Shown here: positions 54,350 to 63,407 of the stretch, piece by piece
Position numbering within the stretch: the first letter of the stretch is position 1
Layout of the letters: the number at the start of each line of letters is the position of its first letter
Source of the DNA: Gordonibacter pamelaeae
Lineage (GTDB): Bacteria > Actinomycetota > Coriobacteriia > Coriobacteriales > Eggerthellaceae
Strand: one strand, 5' to 3'
Length of the DNA stretch: 64,000 nt
Assembly: GCF_042665095.1 (NCBI RefSeq)
Contig: NZ_JBHTBV010000009.1
Position numbers and translations under genes: made by a program
Notes under the pieces: generated by a model
Told to the model about the DNA's origin: nothing
Databases searched by the model: none
The model's input: only the letters and a program-made list of their open reading frames with translations

Positions 54350-55228
54350 ATGAATTTGAAAGCGATCGACGCGGCCTTGGCCGCTTACCGCGAGAAGCTC
54401 GACGAGGGCGATGTGGCGCGCCTCGAGTTCTTCCGCAAGCTCTGGGGCGCCCTGGACGAGGCGGCGGCCGATGCGCCCGCCGCGGAGGGCTGGGACGCGC
54501 CGCGCGCGGAGGATCTGCGCACCTGGTTCGCGGCGGGCGAGCCGGTGCTCGCGCACGCGCCGGCAACGGTGGGGGCCGCCCCGTTCGCGGCGGCGCACGA
54601 GCGCGCGTCCGCCTGCGCGGCCGCGCACGGCGGCTTCGCCGCGGGCACGGCGGAGGCGCTCGGCCGCACGAGGTGGGACCGCATCGTGGCCGCGAGCCCG
54701 CTCGAGCAGGCCGGAAGCGACCCGGCCGCCTACCTGGGGGCGTTGGCCGAGCTGCTGGTGGACGACGGCATGACCGAGGACCAGGCGCGCACGGCCGCGC
54801 TCGTGGCCGCGCTCGCGCTGCGCTCTCAGCTGGAGGAACCGGCCCGTGCGGCGGCCCGCGCCCTCGAGCAGGCAGGCTGCGACGCGCCGCATCCCCTTGC
54901 GTGCCCGGTATGCGGCGGCGCCCCGGTCGCGGGCCGCGTGGGCGGCGAGAGCTTCACGCAGGGCCGCGGAAAGACGCTCTGGTGCGCGCAGTGCGGCACG
55001 TCGTGGGAGGTCGAGCGCGTGCGCTGCGCCCGCTGCGGCACGCAGAACCAGGCGCACCTGCACTACTACAACGTGGAGGGCGACGACGCCCACCGCATCG
55101 CCACCTGCGACGAATGCGGCGGCTACCTGCGCACCGTGTACGCGGACGACGCGCTCGCGCCGTTCTCGTTCGAGGTGGAGGACGTGATCATGGCCCGGCT
55201 CGACGCCATCGCGGCCGAGCGGGGCTAG
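54350..55228 (+). CDS. fdhE: Formate dehydrogenase accessory protein FdhE
   Basis: 292 residues. Helical N-terminal half, then four CxxC pairs: CPVCGG, CAQCGT, CARCGT, CDECGG (~183-255), which bind iron/zinc in FdhE. HYYNVEGDDAHRIATCDECGGYLRTV is the family signature. Cytoplasmic chaperone for maturation/export of Tat-dependent formate dehydrogenases. Its place after fdhABC supports the assignment. Confidence 0.9.
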   Translation: MNLKAIDAALAAYREKLDEGDVARLEFFRKLWGALDEAAADAPAAEGWDAPRAEDLRTWFAAGEPVLAHAPATVGAAPFAAAHERASACAAAHGGFAAGTAEALGRTRWDRIVAASPLEQAGSDPAAYLGALAELLVDDGMTEDQARTAALVAALALRSQLEEPARAAARALEQAGCDAPHPLACPVCGGAPVAGRVGGESFTQGRGKTLWCAQCGTSWEVERVRCARCGTQNQAHLHYYNVEGDDAHRIATCDECGGYLRTVYADDALAPFSFEVEDVIMARLDAIAAERG

Positions 55229-55242
55229 GGAAGGGGGGACGC

Positions 55243-55995
55243 ATGGCCGTCATCGAGTACCGGGCAGCGGCGCCGCGCACGACGGCCGAGCGGCCCATCC
55301 GCATATTCCTGAACGACGCGCCCGTGGCGGTGAGCCAGGGCAGCCCATACGACCTGGCGGAGCTCGCCGTGGGCTATCTCCTGTCCGAGGGCCTCATCGC
55401 CGACCGCGAGCGCTTCGTGGAGGTGACGGCCGACCCGGAGGCGGCGGCCGTGTACGTGGCCAGCGGCGAGCGCGCCGCGGAGGGCTACGTGCCGCTGCAC
55501 CGGGTGACCTCGGCCGGCTGCGCCCGCTCGGCGCTGCTCGCCGCGGGCGACGGCGTGCCGGCGCCCGCGCGCCTTCGCACGGAGGCGCGCTTCGACGCCG
55601 ACGCCCTGCTCGCCCAGATGGACGAGCTCTGCGAGCGCAGCCCGCGCCGCAACACCGGCGAGTGCGTGCACGGCTGCGGCCTGGGCGACGGCCGCGCGGG
55701 CGGCCTCCTGCTCGTGCGCGAGGACATAGGGCGGCACAACGCCATGGACAAGCTCATCGGCCAGGCGTGGCTCGACCGCGTGGCGGTGGGCGACAAGGCC
55801 CTGTTCATCACGGGACGCATCAGCTGCGAGATGGCCCTCAAGGCCCACCGCGCCGGCTGCCCCGTGCTCGTGAGCCGCAAGTCCGCCACCGACGAGGCGG
55901 CCCGGCGCGCCGAGGAGCTGGGCGTGACGCTGGTGTCCCACTGCCGCGACGGCCGCCTGCGCGTCCTGTCCTGCCCCGACCGTATCGCGGGGTAG
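55243..55995 (+). CDS. fdhD: Formate dehydrogenase accessory sulfurtransferase FdhD (divergent active site)
   Basis: 250 residues. SPYDLAELAVGYLLSEGLI, REDIGRHNAMDKLIGQAW and FITGRISCEMALKAHRAGCPVLVSRKSAT are strongly FdhD. In the usual family the sulfur-carrying pair is CGxC; here that place reads TSAGCARSALL with a single Cys. The following TGGVHAA region instead reads TGECVHGCGL with two Cys. FdhD sulfurates the Mo/W-bis-MGD cofactor; this version may use relocated cysteines. Ribosome site AAGGGGGG. Confidence 0.92.
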   Translation: MAVIEYRAAAPRTTAERPIRIFLNDAPVAVSQGSPYDLAELAVGYLLSEGLIADRERFVEVTADPEAAAVYVASGERAAEGYVPLHRVTSAGCARSALLAAGDGVPAPARLRTEARFDADALLAQMDELCERSPRRNTGECVHGCGLGDGRAGGLLLVREDIGRHNAMDKLIGQAWLDRVAVGDKALFITGRISCEMALKAHRAGCPVLVSRKSATDEAARRAEELGVTLVSHCRDGRLRVLSCPDRIAG

Positions 55996-56164
55996 GCTTC
56001 GGCGGATGGGGCGCCCGGCAACGCTTGCGTGCCGGATTCCCTGCGGGGACGCGCAAGGCTCGCGGGGCGCGGCCCGGCGTTGTACAATGGCGGAAAAGCG
56101 CCCGCCAGCCTCCGAGCCGGACGTGCCGTGCGGCGGGTCGAGCCTGCAAGGTTAGGAGCCGCCC

Positions 56165-57592
56165 ATGAGCATCGTCGCCGCCTACGTCGTACCGCATCCC
56201 CCGCTCATCGTGCCGGCGGTGGGGCACGGCCAGGAGCGCGCCATCCAGGCCACCGTCGACGCGTACGAGGAGGTGGCCCGCCGCATCGCCGCGCACGCGC
56301 CCGACACCATCGTCGTGGTCTCCCCGCATGCGCCGCTCTACTACGACTGCTTCCACGTCTCCACCGGCGACGCCGCCCACGGGGACATGGGGCGCTTCGA
56401 CGCGTGGGAGGCCGCCATGAACGTGCCGTGCGACCCCTCCTTCTCGGCCGCGGTGTCGGCCTGCGCCCGCGCGCGCGGCGTGCCCATCTGCGGCAGCGGC
56501 ATGCGCGACGGCGAGCTCGACCACGCCACGTTCGTGCCGCTCCACTTCGTGAACGAGCGCTATGCCGGCTACCGCCTGGTGCGCGTGGGGCTCTCGGGCC
56601 TGACCCCGGCCGACCACCGCGAGGTCGGCCGCTGCATCGCCGAGGCGGCTTGCGACTTGGACCGCACCTGCGTGCTCGTGGCCTCGGGCGACCTGTCCCA
56701 CAAGCTCAAGGAGGACGGCCCCTACGGCTTCGCGCCCGAAGGCCCCGTGTTCGACCGCACGGTCACGGGCCTCCTCGACGAGGGCGACCTCGAGGGGCTC
56801 TTCTCGATCGATGCGGCGTTCCGTGACGCAGCGGCCGAGTGCGGCCTGGGATCGTTCCAGATCATGGCCGGCGCCTTGGACGGCGTGCCCGCCACCCACG
56901 AGCTGCTGAGCTACGAGGGGCCGTTCGGCGTGGGCTACGCCGTGGCCGCCTTCGAGGTGCAGGGGCCGACGGGCGACGGTGCGGTTGCCGCGGGCGTGGA
57001 CGCGGAGGCCGACGCGCGCGGGACCGAGGACGAGGCCGCCGCGGAGCAGGACGGGGCCGACCCGTTCGTCGCGCTCGCACGCGCCGCGGTGGAGGGCTTC
57101 GTGCGCACGGGACGGCCCCTCGCGCGCCCCGACGGCCTGCCGCCGGAGCTCGCCGACGTGCGCGCCGGCGTGTTCGTGTCGCTGCACGAGGGCGGCGACC
57201 TGCGCGGCTGCATCGGCACCATCGAGCCCGTCACCGGCTCGATCGCCGACGAGATCATACGCAACGGCACGGCCGCCGCGAGCGAGGACCCGCGCTTCCC
57301 GCCGGTGGGCGCCGGCGAGCTCGATGCGCTGTCGTACTCCGTGGACGTGCTGTTCCCGCCGGAGCCCGTTGACTCGGAGGCCGCGCTCAACCCGGCACGC
57401 TACGGCGTCATCGTGACGCTCGGGCGCCGGCGCGGCCTTCTGCTGCCGAACCTGGAGGGCGTGGACACGGCGACCCAGCAGGTGGCCATCGCCCGCGCAA
57501 AGGCGGGCATCGCGCCCGACGAGCGCGGCGTGCGGCTCGAGCGCTTCCAGGTCGTGCGCCATGACCGCGGCGGGGAGGCCCGTCATGGGTGA
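56165..57592 (+). CDS. Extradiol-dioxygenase (LigB/Memo-like)-AMMECR1 fusion, AmmeMemoRadiSam system
   Basis: 475 residues. N-terminal class III extradiol dioxygenase/Memo-like domain ~1-265: YVVPHPPLIVPAVGHG, VVVSPHAPLYYD, VLVASGDLSHKLKEDGPYGF with conserved metal-type His. An Ala/Asp/Glu linker (~270-300) joins an AMMECR1 domain ~303-470 (GVFVSLHEGGDLRGCIGTIEP, RNGTAAASEDPRFPPV, GLLLPNLEGVDTATQQVAIA). RGCIGT is the invariant AMMECR1 motif. Chemistry of the trio is unknown. Its stop overlaps the radical SAM gene. Confidence 0.88.
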   Translation: MSIVAAYVVPHPPLIVPAVGHGQERAIQATVDAYEEVARRIAAHAPDTIVVVSPHAPLYYDCFHVSTGDAAHGDMGRFDAWEAAMNVPCDPSFSAAVSACARARGVPICGSGMRDGELDHATFVPLHFVNERYAGYRLVRVGLSGLTPADHREVGRCIAEAACDLDRTCVLVASGDLSHKLKEDGPYGFAPEGPVFDRTVTGLLDEGDLEGLFSIDAAFRDAAAECGLGSFQIMAGALDGVPATHELLSYEGPFGVGYAVAAFEVQGPTGDGAVAAGVDAEADARGTEDEAAAEQDGADPFVALARAAVEGFVRTGRPLARPDGLPPELADVRAGVFVSLHEGGDLRGCIGTIEPVTGSIADEIIRNGTAAASEDPRFPPVGAGELDALSYSVDVLFPPEPVDSEAALNPARYGVIVTLGRRRGLLLPNLEGVDTATQQVAIARAKAGIAPDERGVRLERFQVVRHDRGGEARHG

Positions 57593-58484
57593 GTCCGCGG
57601 CCTCGAGCGCGGCCATGCCCGCAGCAGCCCCCGAGGATGCACCGCGCGGCGGTCGGGCCGTGTGCGGCGTGTGCCCGCACGCCTGCGCGCCCGCCGAGGG
57701 GCGGCGGGGCCTCTGCCGCGCCCGCGTCGCCCGCGGCGGGCAGGTGGTCTGCGAGAGCTACGGCCGCGTCACCTCGCTCGCGCTCGACCCGGTGGAGAAG
57801 AAGCCGCTCGCGCGCTGGCGTCCCGGCTCCCTCGTGCTGTCGGTCGGCTCCTACGGCTGCAACCTGCGCTGCCCGTTCTGCCAGAACGCCTCCATCGCCT
57901 GCGCGGGGCCCGACGACGTGCCGTGGCGGGAGATGGCCCCCGTCGAGCTGGCCGACCTCGCGCTCGAGGCGCGGGGACGCGGCTGCGTGGGCGTGGCCTA
58001 CACGCACAACGAGCCGCTCGTGGGCATCGAGTTCGTGATCGACACCGCGCGGCTCGTGCGCGAGCGGGGGATGGCGAACGTGCTCGTGAGCAACGGCATG
58101 GTCAACCCGGGCCCGCTCGCCGGGCTCGTGCCGCTCCTGGACGCGGCCAACATCGACCTCAAGGGCTTCTCGCAGGCGTTCTACGAGGTGGCTGGCGGCG
58201 ACTTCGAGGCCGTGAGGCGCACCATCGCCACGTTGGCCGCGGCTCCCGCCTGCCACCTGGAGGTGACAACGCTCGTCATCCCCGGCCTGAACGACGACGG
58301 GGCGACCATCGACGCGGCCGCCGCCTGGCTCGCCTCGCTCGACCCCGCCATCCCGTACCACCTCACGCGCTTCTTCCCCTGCCATCGCATGGCCGACCGC
58401 CCGCCCACGCCCGTGGCCGACCTGCACCGCCTCGCCGCCGTGGCCCGCCGGCACCTGGGCGACGTGCTGCTGGGCAACTGCTGA
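57585..58484 (+). CDS. AmmeMemoRadiSam-type radical SAM enzyme
   Basis: 299 residues. CxxxCxxC in SVGSYGCNLRCPFCQN binds the SAM [4Fe-4S]; an N-terminal Cys set (CGVCPHACAPAEGRRGLCRAR) is typical of pyruvate-formate-lyase-activase-like members. GVAYTHNEPLVGIEF and NIDLKGFSQAFY follow. Start ATG 57585 has GGGGAGG; 57561 is also in frame. Overlaps the fusion gene by 8 nt, so strictly coupled. Substrate unknown; proximity to selenium/formate genes may be incidental. Confidence 0.9.
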   Translation: MGESAASSAAMPAAAPEDAPRGGRAVCGVCPHACAPAEGRRGLCRARVARGGQVVCESYGRVTSLALDPVEKKPLARWRPGSLVLSVGSYGCNLRCPFCQNASIACAGPDDVPWREMAPVELADLALEARGRGCVGVAYTHNEPLVGIEFVIDTARLVRERGMANVLVSNGMVNPGPLAGLVPLLDAANIDLKGFSQAFYEVAGGDFEAVRRTIATLAAAPACHLEVTTLVIPGLNDDGATIDAAAAWLASLDPAIPYHLTRFFPCHRMADRPPTPVADLHRLAAVARRHLGDVLLGNC

Positions 58485-58540
58485 GCGCCATCCCCGCGGT
58501 TCCGCTATACTGGCTCCTAACCTGCGAACCGAGGAGAGCC

Positions 58541-59365
58541 ATGCTGCGCTATTTCAAGAAGTACGTCTGGGCCGCCTACGCGCTGTCGGTGCTGATACCC
58601 GCGGCGTCGCTCGCCGCCTTCTCCGTGGTGATGGGCGGCAACGTGGTCAAGACGCTGCCGGGGCTGTTCTCGTCGCTCATGTTGTTCTTCGCGTGCCTGT
58701 ACGTCATGCCGCGCCTCATGGGGCAGCTGGCCGACCGCAAGGCCGAGCAGCTCGTCTCGCTCTACAACGACGGATGCGACCCGGACGCCTTCCGCGCGCA
58801 GGCCGCCGCGCCCGCCCGCGCCATCGGGGAGCCGTATACGGAGGCGGGCTCGTGGTTCCTGTCGTTCTACGCGCTGGCGCTGGCCGATGGCGGCCAGGTC
58901 GAGGAGGCGGCGCGCATCGGCGAGGGCTTGAGCGCGAGCGCCGCGCAGGCCGAGGGCGAAGGCGAGCGCGCGGCGCTGCTCGTGAACATGGAGCCGGTCG
59001 TGCAGAGGCTGCTGGGCGAGCGCCCGGCGCTCGGGGCCGTGGAGGAGGCCGAGCGGCTGCTGGAAGGCGACGCGTCTGCCGAGGCCGTCCAGCGGCGCAA
59101 GTTCCTTGCCTGGGAGCGCGGCGTGCTGGAGGCCCGCCTGTCCGGCGACGACGGCCTGCTGGCCTCGAAGCTCGCGCACGTGCGGGAGACCGACGGCTAC
59201 CCGCTGCGCATGCGCGTGCTGGCCGCGGCCGACGAGGCGGCCGCCTGCCGCCGCCAGGGCGACGGGGCGCGCGAGCGGGAATGCCTGCGGTTCGTCGTCG
59301 GGCACGGCGAGCGCCTGCCCGCCGTGCCCGCCGCCCGCGCCCGCCTCGCGGAGCTGGGGGAGTGA
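58541..59365 (+). CDS. Uncharacterised membrane protein with helical repeat-like domain
   Basis: 274 residues. Two N-terminal transmembrane helices (~10-32 and 38-62, MLFFACLYVMPRLMG), then ~200 residues of Ala/Glu-rich helices with a TPR-like rhythm (EAGSWFLSFYALALADGGQVEEAARI...). A TATACT (58506-58511) precedes it. I do not recognise the family; a cytoplasmic scaffolding role would fit the repeats, unproven. Confidence 0.6.
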   Translation: MLRYFKKYVWAAYALSVLIPAASLAAFSVVMGGNVVKTLPGLFSSLMLFFACLYVMPRLMGQLADRKAEQLVSLYNDGCDPDAFRAQAAAPARAIGEPYTEAGSWFLSFYALALADGGQVEEAARIGEGLSASAAQAEGEGERAALLVNMEPVVQRLLGERPALGAVEEAERLLEGDASAEAVQRRKFLAWERGVLEARLSGDDGLLASKLAHVRETDGYPLRMRVLAAADEAAACRRQGDGARERECLRFVVGHGERLPAVPAARARLAELGE

Positions 59366-59440
59366 CGGGCGCCCGCACGCCGCACATGCCCGGATAGCCT
59401 CCCCTGTCCCGGTGGCCCCCGCTCCTCCCGCCGCCCCGCC

Positions 59441-59478
59441 GCCCCCGCCCCGTCGCGCCGCGCGCACGGGGCGGGGGC
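59441..59478 (+). terminator. 13-bp perfect GC hairpin
   Basis: GCCCCCGCCCCGT (59441-59453) pairs with ACGGGGCGGGGGC (59466-59478). It ends 8 bp before an extended -10 (TGCTAAACT, 59484-59492) that would serve the next gene. Confidence 0.55.
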
Positions 59479-59543
59479 CGGTGTGCTAAACTGGGGGCAT
59501 CGAATCGTCGAACGAGACGGGGCAGGGCGAAAGGGCGTCTGCA

Positions 59544-61194
59544 ATGGAGCTCGACAAGACGGGGTTGAACGACCGGGCCTTCGAGGCCTTCGCGCGCACA
59601 TCCGATCGCGAGTACTTCTACCTGTGCAACATGCAGACCGACGTTTCGCGCTGGTCGCGCAACGCGGTGGAGCGCTTCGGGCTGCCGGGCGAGTACCTGC
59701 ACGCCGCCGGCGCCGTCTGGGAGCAGCACATCCACCCCGACGACCGCCCCCTCTACGTGGCCGACATCGAGGCCGTGTTCGCGGGCCGCAAGCTGCGCCA
59801 TGACCTCCTGTACCGTGCCCGCGACCGTCACGGCGACTACGTCACCTGCAGCTGCCGCGGAGTGGTGCTGAAGGGGGAGGGCGGCGAGCCGGACCTGTTC
59901 GCCGGCATGATCACGAACCACGGCATCGTGGAGAGCATCGACCCGGTCACGGGACTCTACAACGGCTACGAGTTCCTCCGCGCCCTGAGGGCGTCCATGC
60001 GGCTTAGGCGTCGCCAGCTCGTGCTGCTCGTGGGGGGTGAACGAGTTCGGCAACGTCAACCAGATACACGGCTACCCGTTCGGCAACCGCCTGCTGCGCG
60101 CCTTCGGCGAGCGCCTGGCCGACGAGGTGCGCGGCCGCGGCATGGCCTACCGCATGGACGGGACGAAGTTCGCGCTCGTCGTGCCCGAGGCCGACGAGGC
60201 GCAGGCGGCCGAGCTCTATGCGCGCGTGCAGGAGATCGCCCGCGCCGACCTCTCCGTGGACGGCGCCTTCGTGCCGCTGGGCGTGTCGGGCGGCGCGGTG
60301 GTGGTGCGCAACTTCAGCGGCGACGAGCACGCCGTCCGCTCGTGCGTCGTGTGCGCCGTGGCGCAGTCGAAGCGCGTGCGCCACGGCGAGCTCGTGTTCT
60401 TCGACAACGAGGACGAGGGCGACAGCCGGCGCAACCTGCAGCTGCTCGACGCCGTGCGCACGAGCGTGGCGAGGGGCTTCGCGGGGTTCTCGCTGCGCTA
60501 CCAGCCCATCGTGGACGCCCGCGACGGCAGCCTCGTGGGCGCCGAGGCGCTTCTGCGCTGGAGCGGCGAGCCCTACGGCGAGGTGCTGCCCGGGCGCTTC
60601 GTGCCGTGGCTCGAGCAGGACCCGTGCTTCTACGATTTGGGCAACTGGATCATGGGGCGGGCGCTCGAGGACGGCGTGCGCATGGTGCGCCGGCATCCCG
60701 GCCTGCGGCTCAACGTGAACGTGTCGCACACGCAGATCGGGCGCACCGGCTTCCGCGATGCGGTGGTGGGCGCGCTGGGCAGGACGGGCTTCCCGCCGGA
60801 GAACCTGTGCATCGAGCTCACCGAGCGCTGCCGCGCGATCGACCGCGACACGCTCATGGCCGAGATGGCGTTCTTCCGCGCCCGGGGCATCAAGGTGGCG
60901 CTCGACGACTTCGGCACGGGCGCGGCATCGCTGAACCTGGTGCGCAACCTTCCCATCGACCTGCTGAAGATCGACCGCTCCTTCGTGTCGAACATCCGGG
61001 AGAGCGTGGCCGACCAGGCCATCGTCGACGCCGTGGTGAGCTTCGCCGGGCGGCTGGGCATCGAGGTGTGCATCGAGGGGGTGGAGGACGCCGGCATCGT
61101 GGAGTTCATCGCCGGCCTTCCCGTGGCGAGCCACCAGGGCTTCCACTACGCCCGCCCGCTCGACTTGGAGCACCTGCTGGCCTTCGGGGACTGA
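59544..61194 (+). pseudogene. PAS-GGDEF-EAL signalling protein broken by a +1 frameshift
   Basis: The first frame (59544 to ~60040) encodes a PAS-like domain and the start of a GGDEF domain (DPVTGLYNGYEFLRAL). It shifts at a run of six G (60032-60037); deleting one G joins QLVLLVG to VNEFGNVNQIHGYPFGN. The GGDEF signature itself is replaced by MDGTKF, so the cyclase is probably inactive. The EAL domain (~300-550) keeps AEALLRW, ELTERC, DDFGTG, LLKIDRSF, EGVED. Either a true phase-variable or dead gene, or a sequence error in the G run. Confidence 0.8.
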
Positions 61195-61313
61195 GCTGCC
61201 GGCCGCGCCCCGGCCGCGCGGCCCGTCGGTTCTTCCGTCCTCCCCACGCGCCCTTGCCGGGCCGAGCCTCCCCGCCCCTTTCGCTGCGCAGCGCCCCGGT
61301 TTCGCCCCGCTCG

Positions 61314-61343
61314 TTGACGGCGGCGGCCGTCGACGTCTAGGAT
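61314..61343 (+). promoter_or_regulatory. Promoter of the sortase gene
   Basis: TTGACG (61314-61319) and TAGGAT (61338-61343), 18-bp spacing, 59 bp before the GTG. A good actinobacterial housekeeping-type promoter. Confidence 0.55.
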
Positions 61344-61401
61344 AGGTCGGATTGCGTCCGATGCGCGCCTGTTCGCGGCGTGCCGAGTGGGAGGATGTTC
61401 G

Positions 61402-62190
61402 GTGGAGAAGCGTCCGGCGCGGCCACGGGCCGCCGTTGTCCTGGCCGTCTTGCTCGTCGTGCTGCTGGGGGCGGCGGCGTGCGGCTTCGGCTTCCTGGTG
61501 TGGCAGCAGCGGCAGATAGACCGCGCCGTGGCGGAGGTCGCCCAGACGCCGCTGCCCGCCGTCGAGCCCACGGTGGAGGCCAAGGAGGCCGAGCCGCAGA
61601 ACCCCATCGACTTCGCCGCCCTCCAGGCGGAGAACCCCGACCTGTACGCGTGGATCTACGTGCCGAACACGAACGTCAACCTGCCGGTGGCCCAGCGCAC
61701 CGGGGACGACTTCTTCTACCTGGACCACGACCGGCGCGGCGACTATGCCGTGGAGGGCACGGTGTTCTCCCAGACGGCGAACGCCCTCGACTTCTCCGAT
61801 CCCGTCACGGTGCTCTATGGGCATAACATCGTGGACGACGGCATGTTCGCCACGCTGCACCGCTTCGAGGACCCGTCGTTCTTCGCCGAGAATGGGGAGT
61901 TCTACCTGTACACGCCGGGGCACATCCTCGTGTACCAGGTGGTGGCGGCCTACGAGTACGACGACCGCCATATCCTGAACTCGTTCGACTTCGCGGACCC
62001 CGCGGTGCGCGAGGCCTACTTCGCCTCGGTGCTGGCTCCCGACGACCCGCAGGCGAACGTGCGCGACGGCGTCGTGCTGCACGCGGACAGCCGCCTCGTG
62101 CAGCTGAGCACCTGCCGCTCGGCCCTCACGAGCGATCCGGTGCGCTACCTCGTGACCGGCGTGCTCGTGGAGGATCGCCCCACGGCGTAG
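61402..62190 (+). CDS. srtB: Class B sortase
   Basis: 262 residues. N-terminal membrane anchor (~10-34, AAVVLAVLLVVLLGAAACGFGFLV), then the sortase beta barrel. Catalytic His in VTVLYGHNIVDD, Cys in VQLSTCRS (TLxTC-like), Arg in SDPVRYLV. Class B features: PNTNVNLPVAQ and RHILNSFDF helix region. GTG at 61402 follows GGGAGGA. The next gene encodes a protein with a sorting signal, its probable substrate. Confidence 0.88.
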   Translation: MEKRPARPRAAVVLAVLLVVLLGAAACGFGFLVWQQRQIDRAVAEVAQTPLPAVEPTVEAKEAEPQNPIDFAALQAENPDLYAWIYVPNTNVNLPVAQRTGDDFFYLDHDRRGDYAVEGTVFSQTANALDFSDPVTVLYGHNIVDDGMFATLHRFEDPSFFAENGEFYLYTPGHILVYQVVAAYEYDDRHILNSFDFADPAVREAYFASVLAPDDPQANVRDGVVLHADSRLVQLSTCRSALTSDPVRYLVTGVLVEDRPTA

Positions 62191-62199
62191 CCGCCGCAA

Positions 62200-62223
62200 G
62201 GCGCCGCGAGCGGCTGCGGCGCC
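62200..62223 (+). terminator. Small GC hairpin after the sortase gene
   Basis: GGCGCCGC (62200-62207) pairs with GCGGCGCC (62216-62223), 8-nt loop, no U-tract. May separate sortase and substrate transcripts. Confidence 0.4.
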
Positions 62224-62359
62224 GCATCCGGTTTCGCAGGGGAGGAGCCCTCTTTCGCCCAGCGGGTTGCGCCGGGCGCGGGCGTGCCGCAGCATGGGAG
62301 TGCTGTGGTTTGCCCGAGCGCCCTTTTGCGGGGGCGCGACGACGAGAGAGGTTATCATC

Positions 62360-63061
62360 ATGAAGAAGAGACTGGCGGCGCTCCTGTGCGCCGCGATGCT
62401 GACGGCCGCCCTGCCCGTGCTCGCATGGGCCGACGAGACGCCGACCGCGGCGCCGGGTGCGACCGGTGGCGACGGGGGCGCTGCCCCGGTCGCGGGGACG
62501 GCGGACAAGCCGATCGAGCCTCGGCAGATGAGCGCCTCCGCGAACAGGTCCGAGCTGCACGGCGAGACGACTGCGTCGGACTTCGGCATCGCCTGGGTCA
62601 CCGAATCGATCGACGATTCGCTAAGCGAGCAGGACACGTACCGGGTCGTAGCCAAGCAGGCGACCAAGAAGATCGCTTTCGCCGTTACCCCCTCGGGCGA
62701 GTTCGCCGATTGCGCCAAGATCGAGGTGCACGTGAAGCCGGACAGCGGCACCGCGGGCGTCGCCAAGACGTTCGAGGTGACGAGGCCCTCCAAGGATGCG
62801 CCCTTCAACTTCACGTCCGAGATCTTCAACCTGGGCGACCAGACGGGCGACAATACCTACAACGCCGACTTCCTCGTGGCGATCGTGCCTTCCGAGGGCG
62901 GCTTCGACGAGCCGGCCCCGGATGCCGCCTCCGGCATCGACACGGGCGCGAAGTCGCCCAAGACCGGCCTTGCCACCGGGGCCGTCGCCGCGGGCTCCGT
63001 TTTGCTGCTGGCCGCTGCAGGCGGCGTCGCCGTCGCCCTGCGCAGGAAGCTTGACGCGTAG
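62360..63061 (+). CDS. Cell-wall-anchored surface protein with SPKTG sorting signal
   Basis: 233 residues. Signal peptide ~1-25 (KKRLAALLCAAMLTAALPVLAWA), Thr/Ala-rich stretch, then a ~130-residue beta-rich domain (AWVTESIDDSLSEQDTYRVVAKQ..., KIEVHVKPDSGTAGVAKTFEV). C-terminal SPKTG (~198-202) is followed by a hydrophobic helix and RRKLDA tail, a classic sorting signal. Presumed substrate of the adjacent sortase. Ligand or function unknown. Confidence 0.85.
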   Translation: MKKRLAALLCAAMLTAALPVLAWADETPTAAPGATGGDGGAAPVAGTADKPIEPRQMSASANRSELHGETTASDFGIAWVTESIDDSLSEQDTYRVVAKQATKKIAFAVTPSGEFADCAKIEVHVKPDSGTAGVAKTFEVTRPSKDAPFNFTSEIFNLGDQTGDNTYNADFLVAIVPSEGGFDEPAPDAASGIDTGAKSPKTGLATGAVAAGSVLLLAAAGGVAVALRRKLDA

Positions 63062-63077
63062 CGCGCAGCCAAGCGAT

Positions 63078-63117
63078 CGCAGCCGCCTGCACCATGCAGG
63101 CGGCTGCGCCGTTCTTT
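63078..63117 (+). terminator. Strong terminator after the surface-protein gene
   Basis: CGCAGCCGCCTGC (63078-63090) pairs perfectly with GCAGGCGGCTGCG (63096-63108), 5-nt loop, then a short T-rich tail. Confidence 0.75.
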
Positions 63118-63159
63118 CGGGAAAGAGGCACCCTTTTCCCGATTTCTGCATAAAAGGGG

Positions 63160-63188
63160 TTACCAAACTGTTTCAAACCGCCTATACT
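63160..63188 (+). promoter_or_regulatory. Promoter of the pyr operon
   Basis: TTACCA (63160-63165), 17-bp spacer, TATACT (63183-63188); transcription would start just before the PyrR-binding leader. Confidence 0.6.
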
Positions 63189-63193
63189 GCCCC

Positions 63194-63304
63194 CAGTCCT
63201 TTAAAAGCGGTACAGAGAGACCGACAAGGTAACACCCAGCAAGCGCTCACCTGAACAAGAGCGCGCGCACGATGTGAGCCTTTGTCTGTCGCGGAGGCTT
63301 TTTT
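63194..63304 (+). promoter_or_regulatory. PyrR-dependent transcription attenuator
   Basis: Binding loop: CGGT (63208-63211) and ACCG (63220-63223) enclose ACAGAGAG, with outer CCTT/AAGG, the conserved PyrR target. A downstream GCTCAC (63245-63250) can pair with GTGAGC (63274-63279) as antiterminator, excluding the terminator AGCCT/AGGCT plus T6 (63277-63304). With UMP/UTP-bound PyrR, the binding loop is stabilised and termination follows. Confidence 0.85.
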
Positions 63305-63407
63305 CATGCCCGGCGACGGACGCCCGCGAGGCGGGGGAGCGCGAAGGCGCGAGCCGGCAAGGCGGGACAGGGTCGCCTGTACCATCCCGAACGGAAGGGG
63401 TGGGTGC

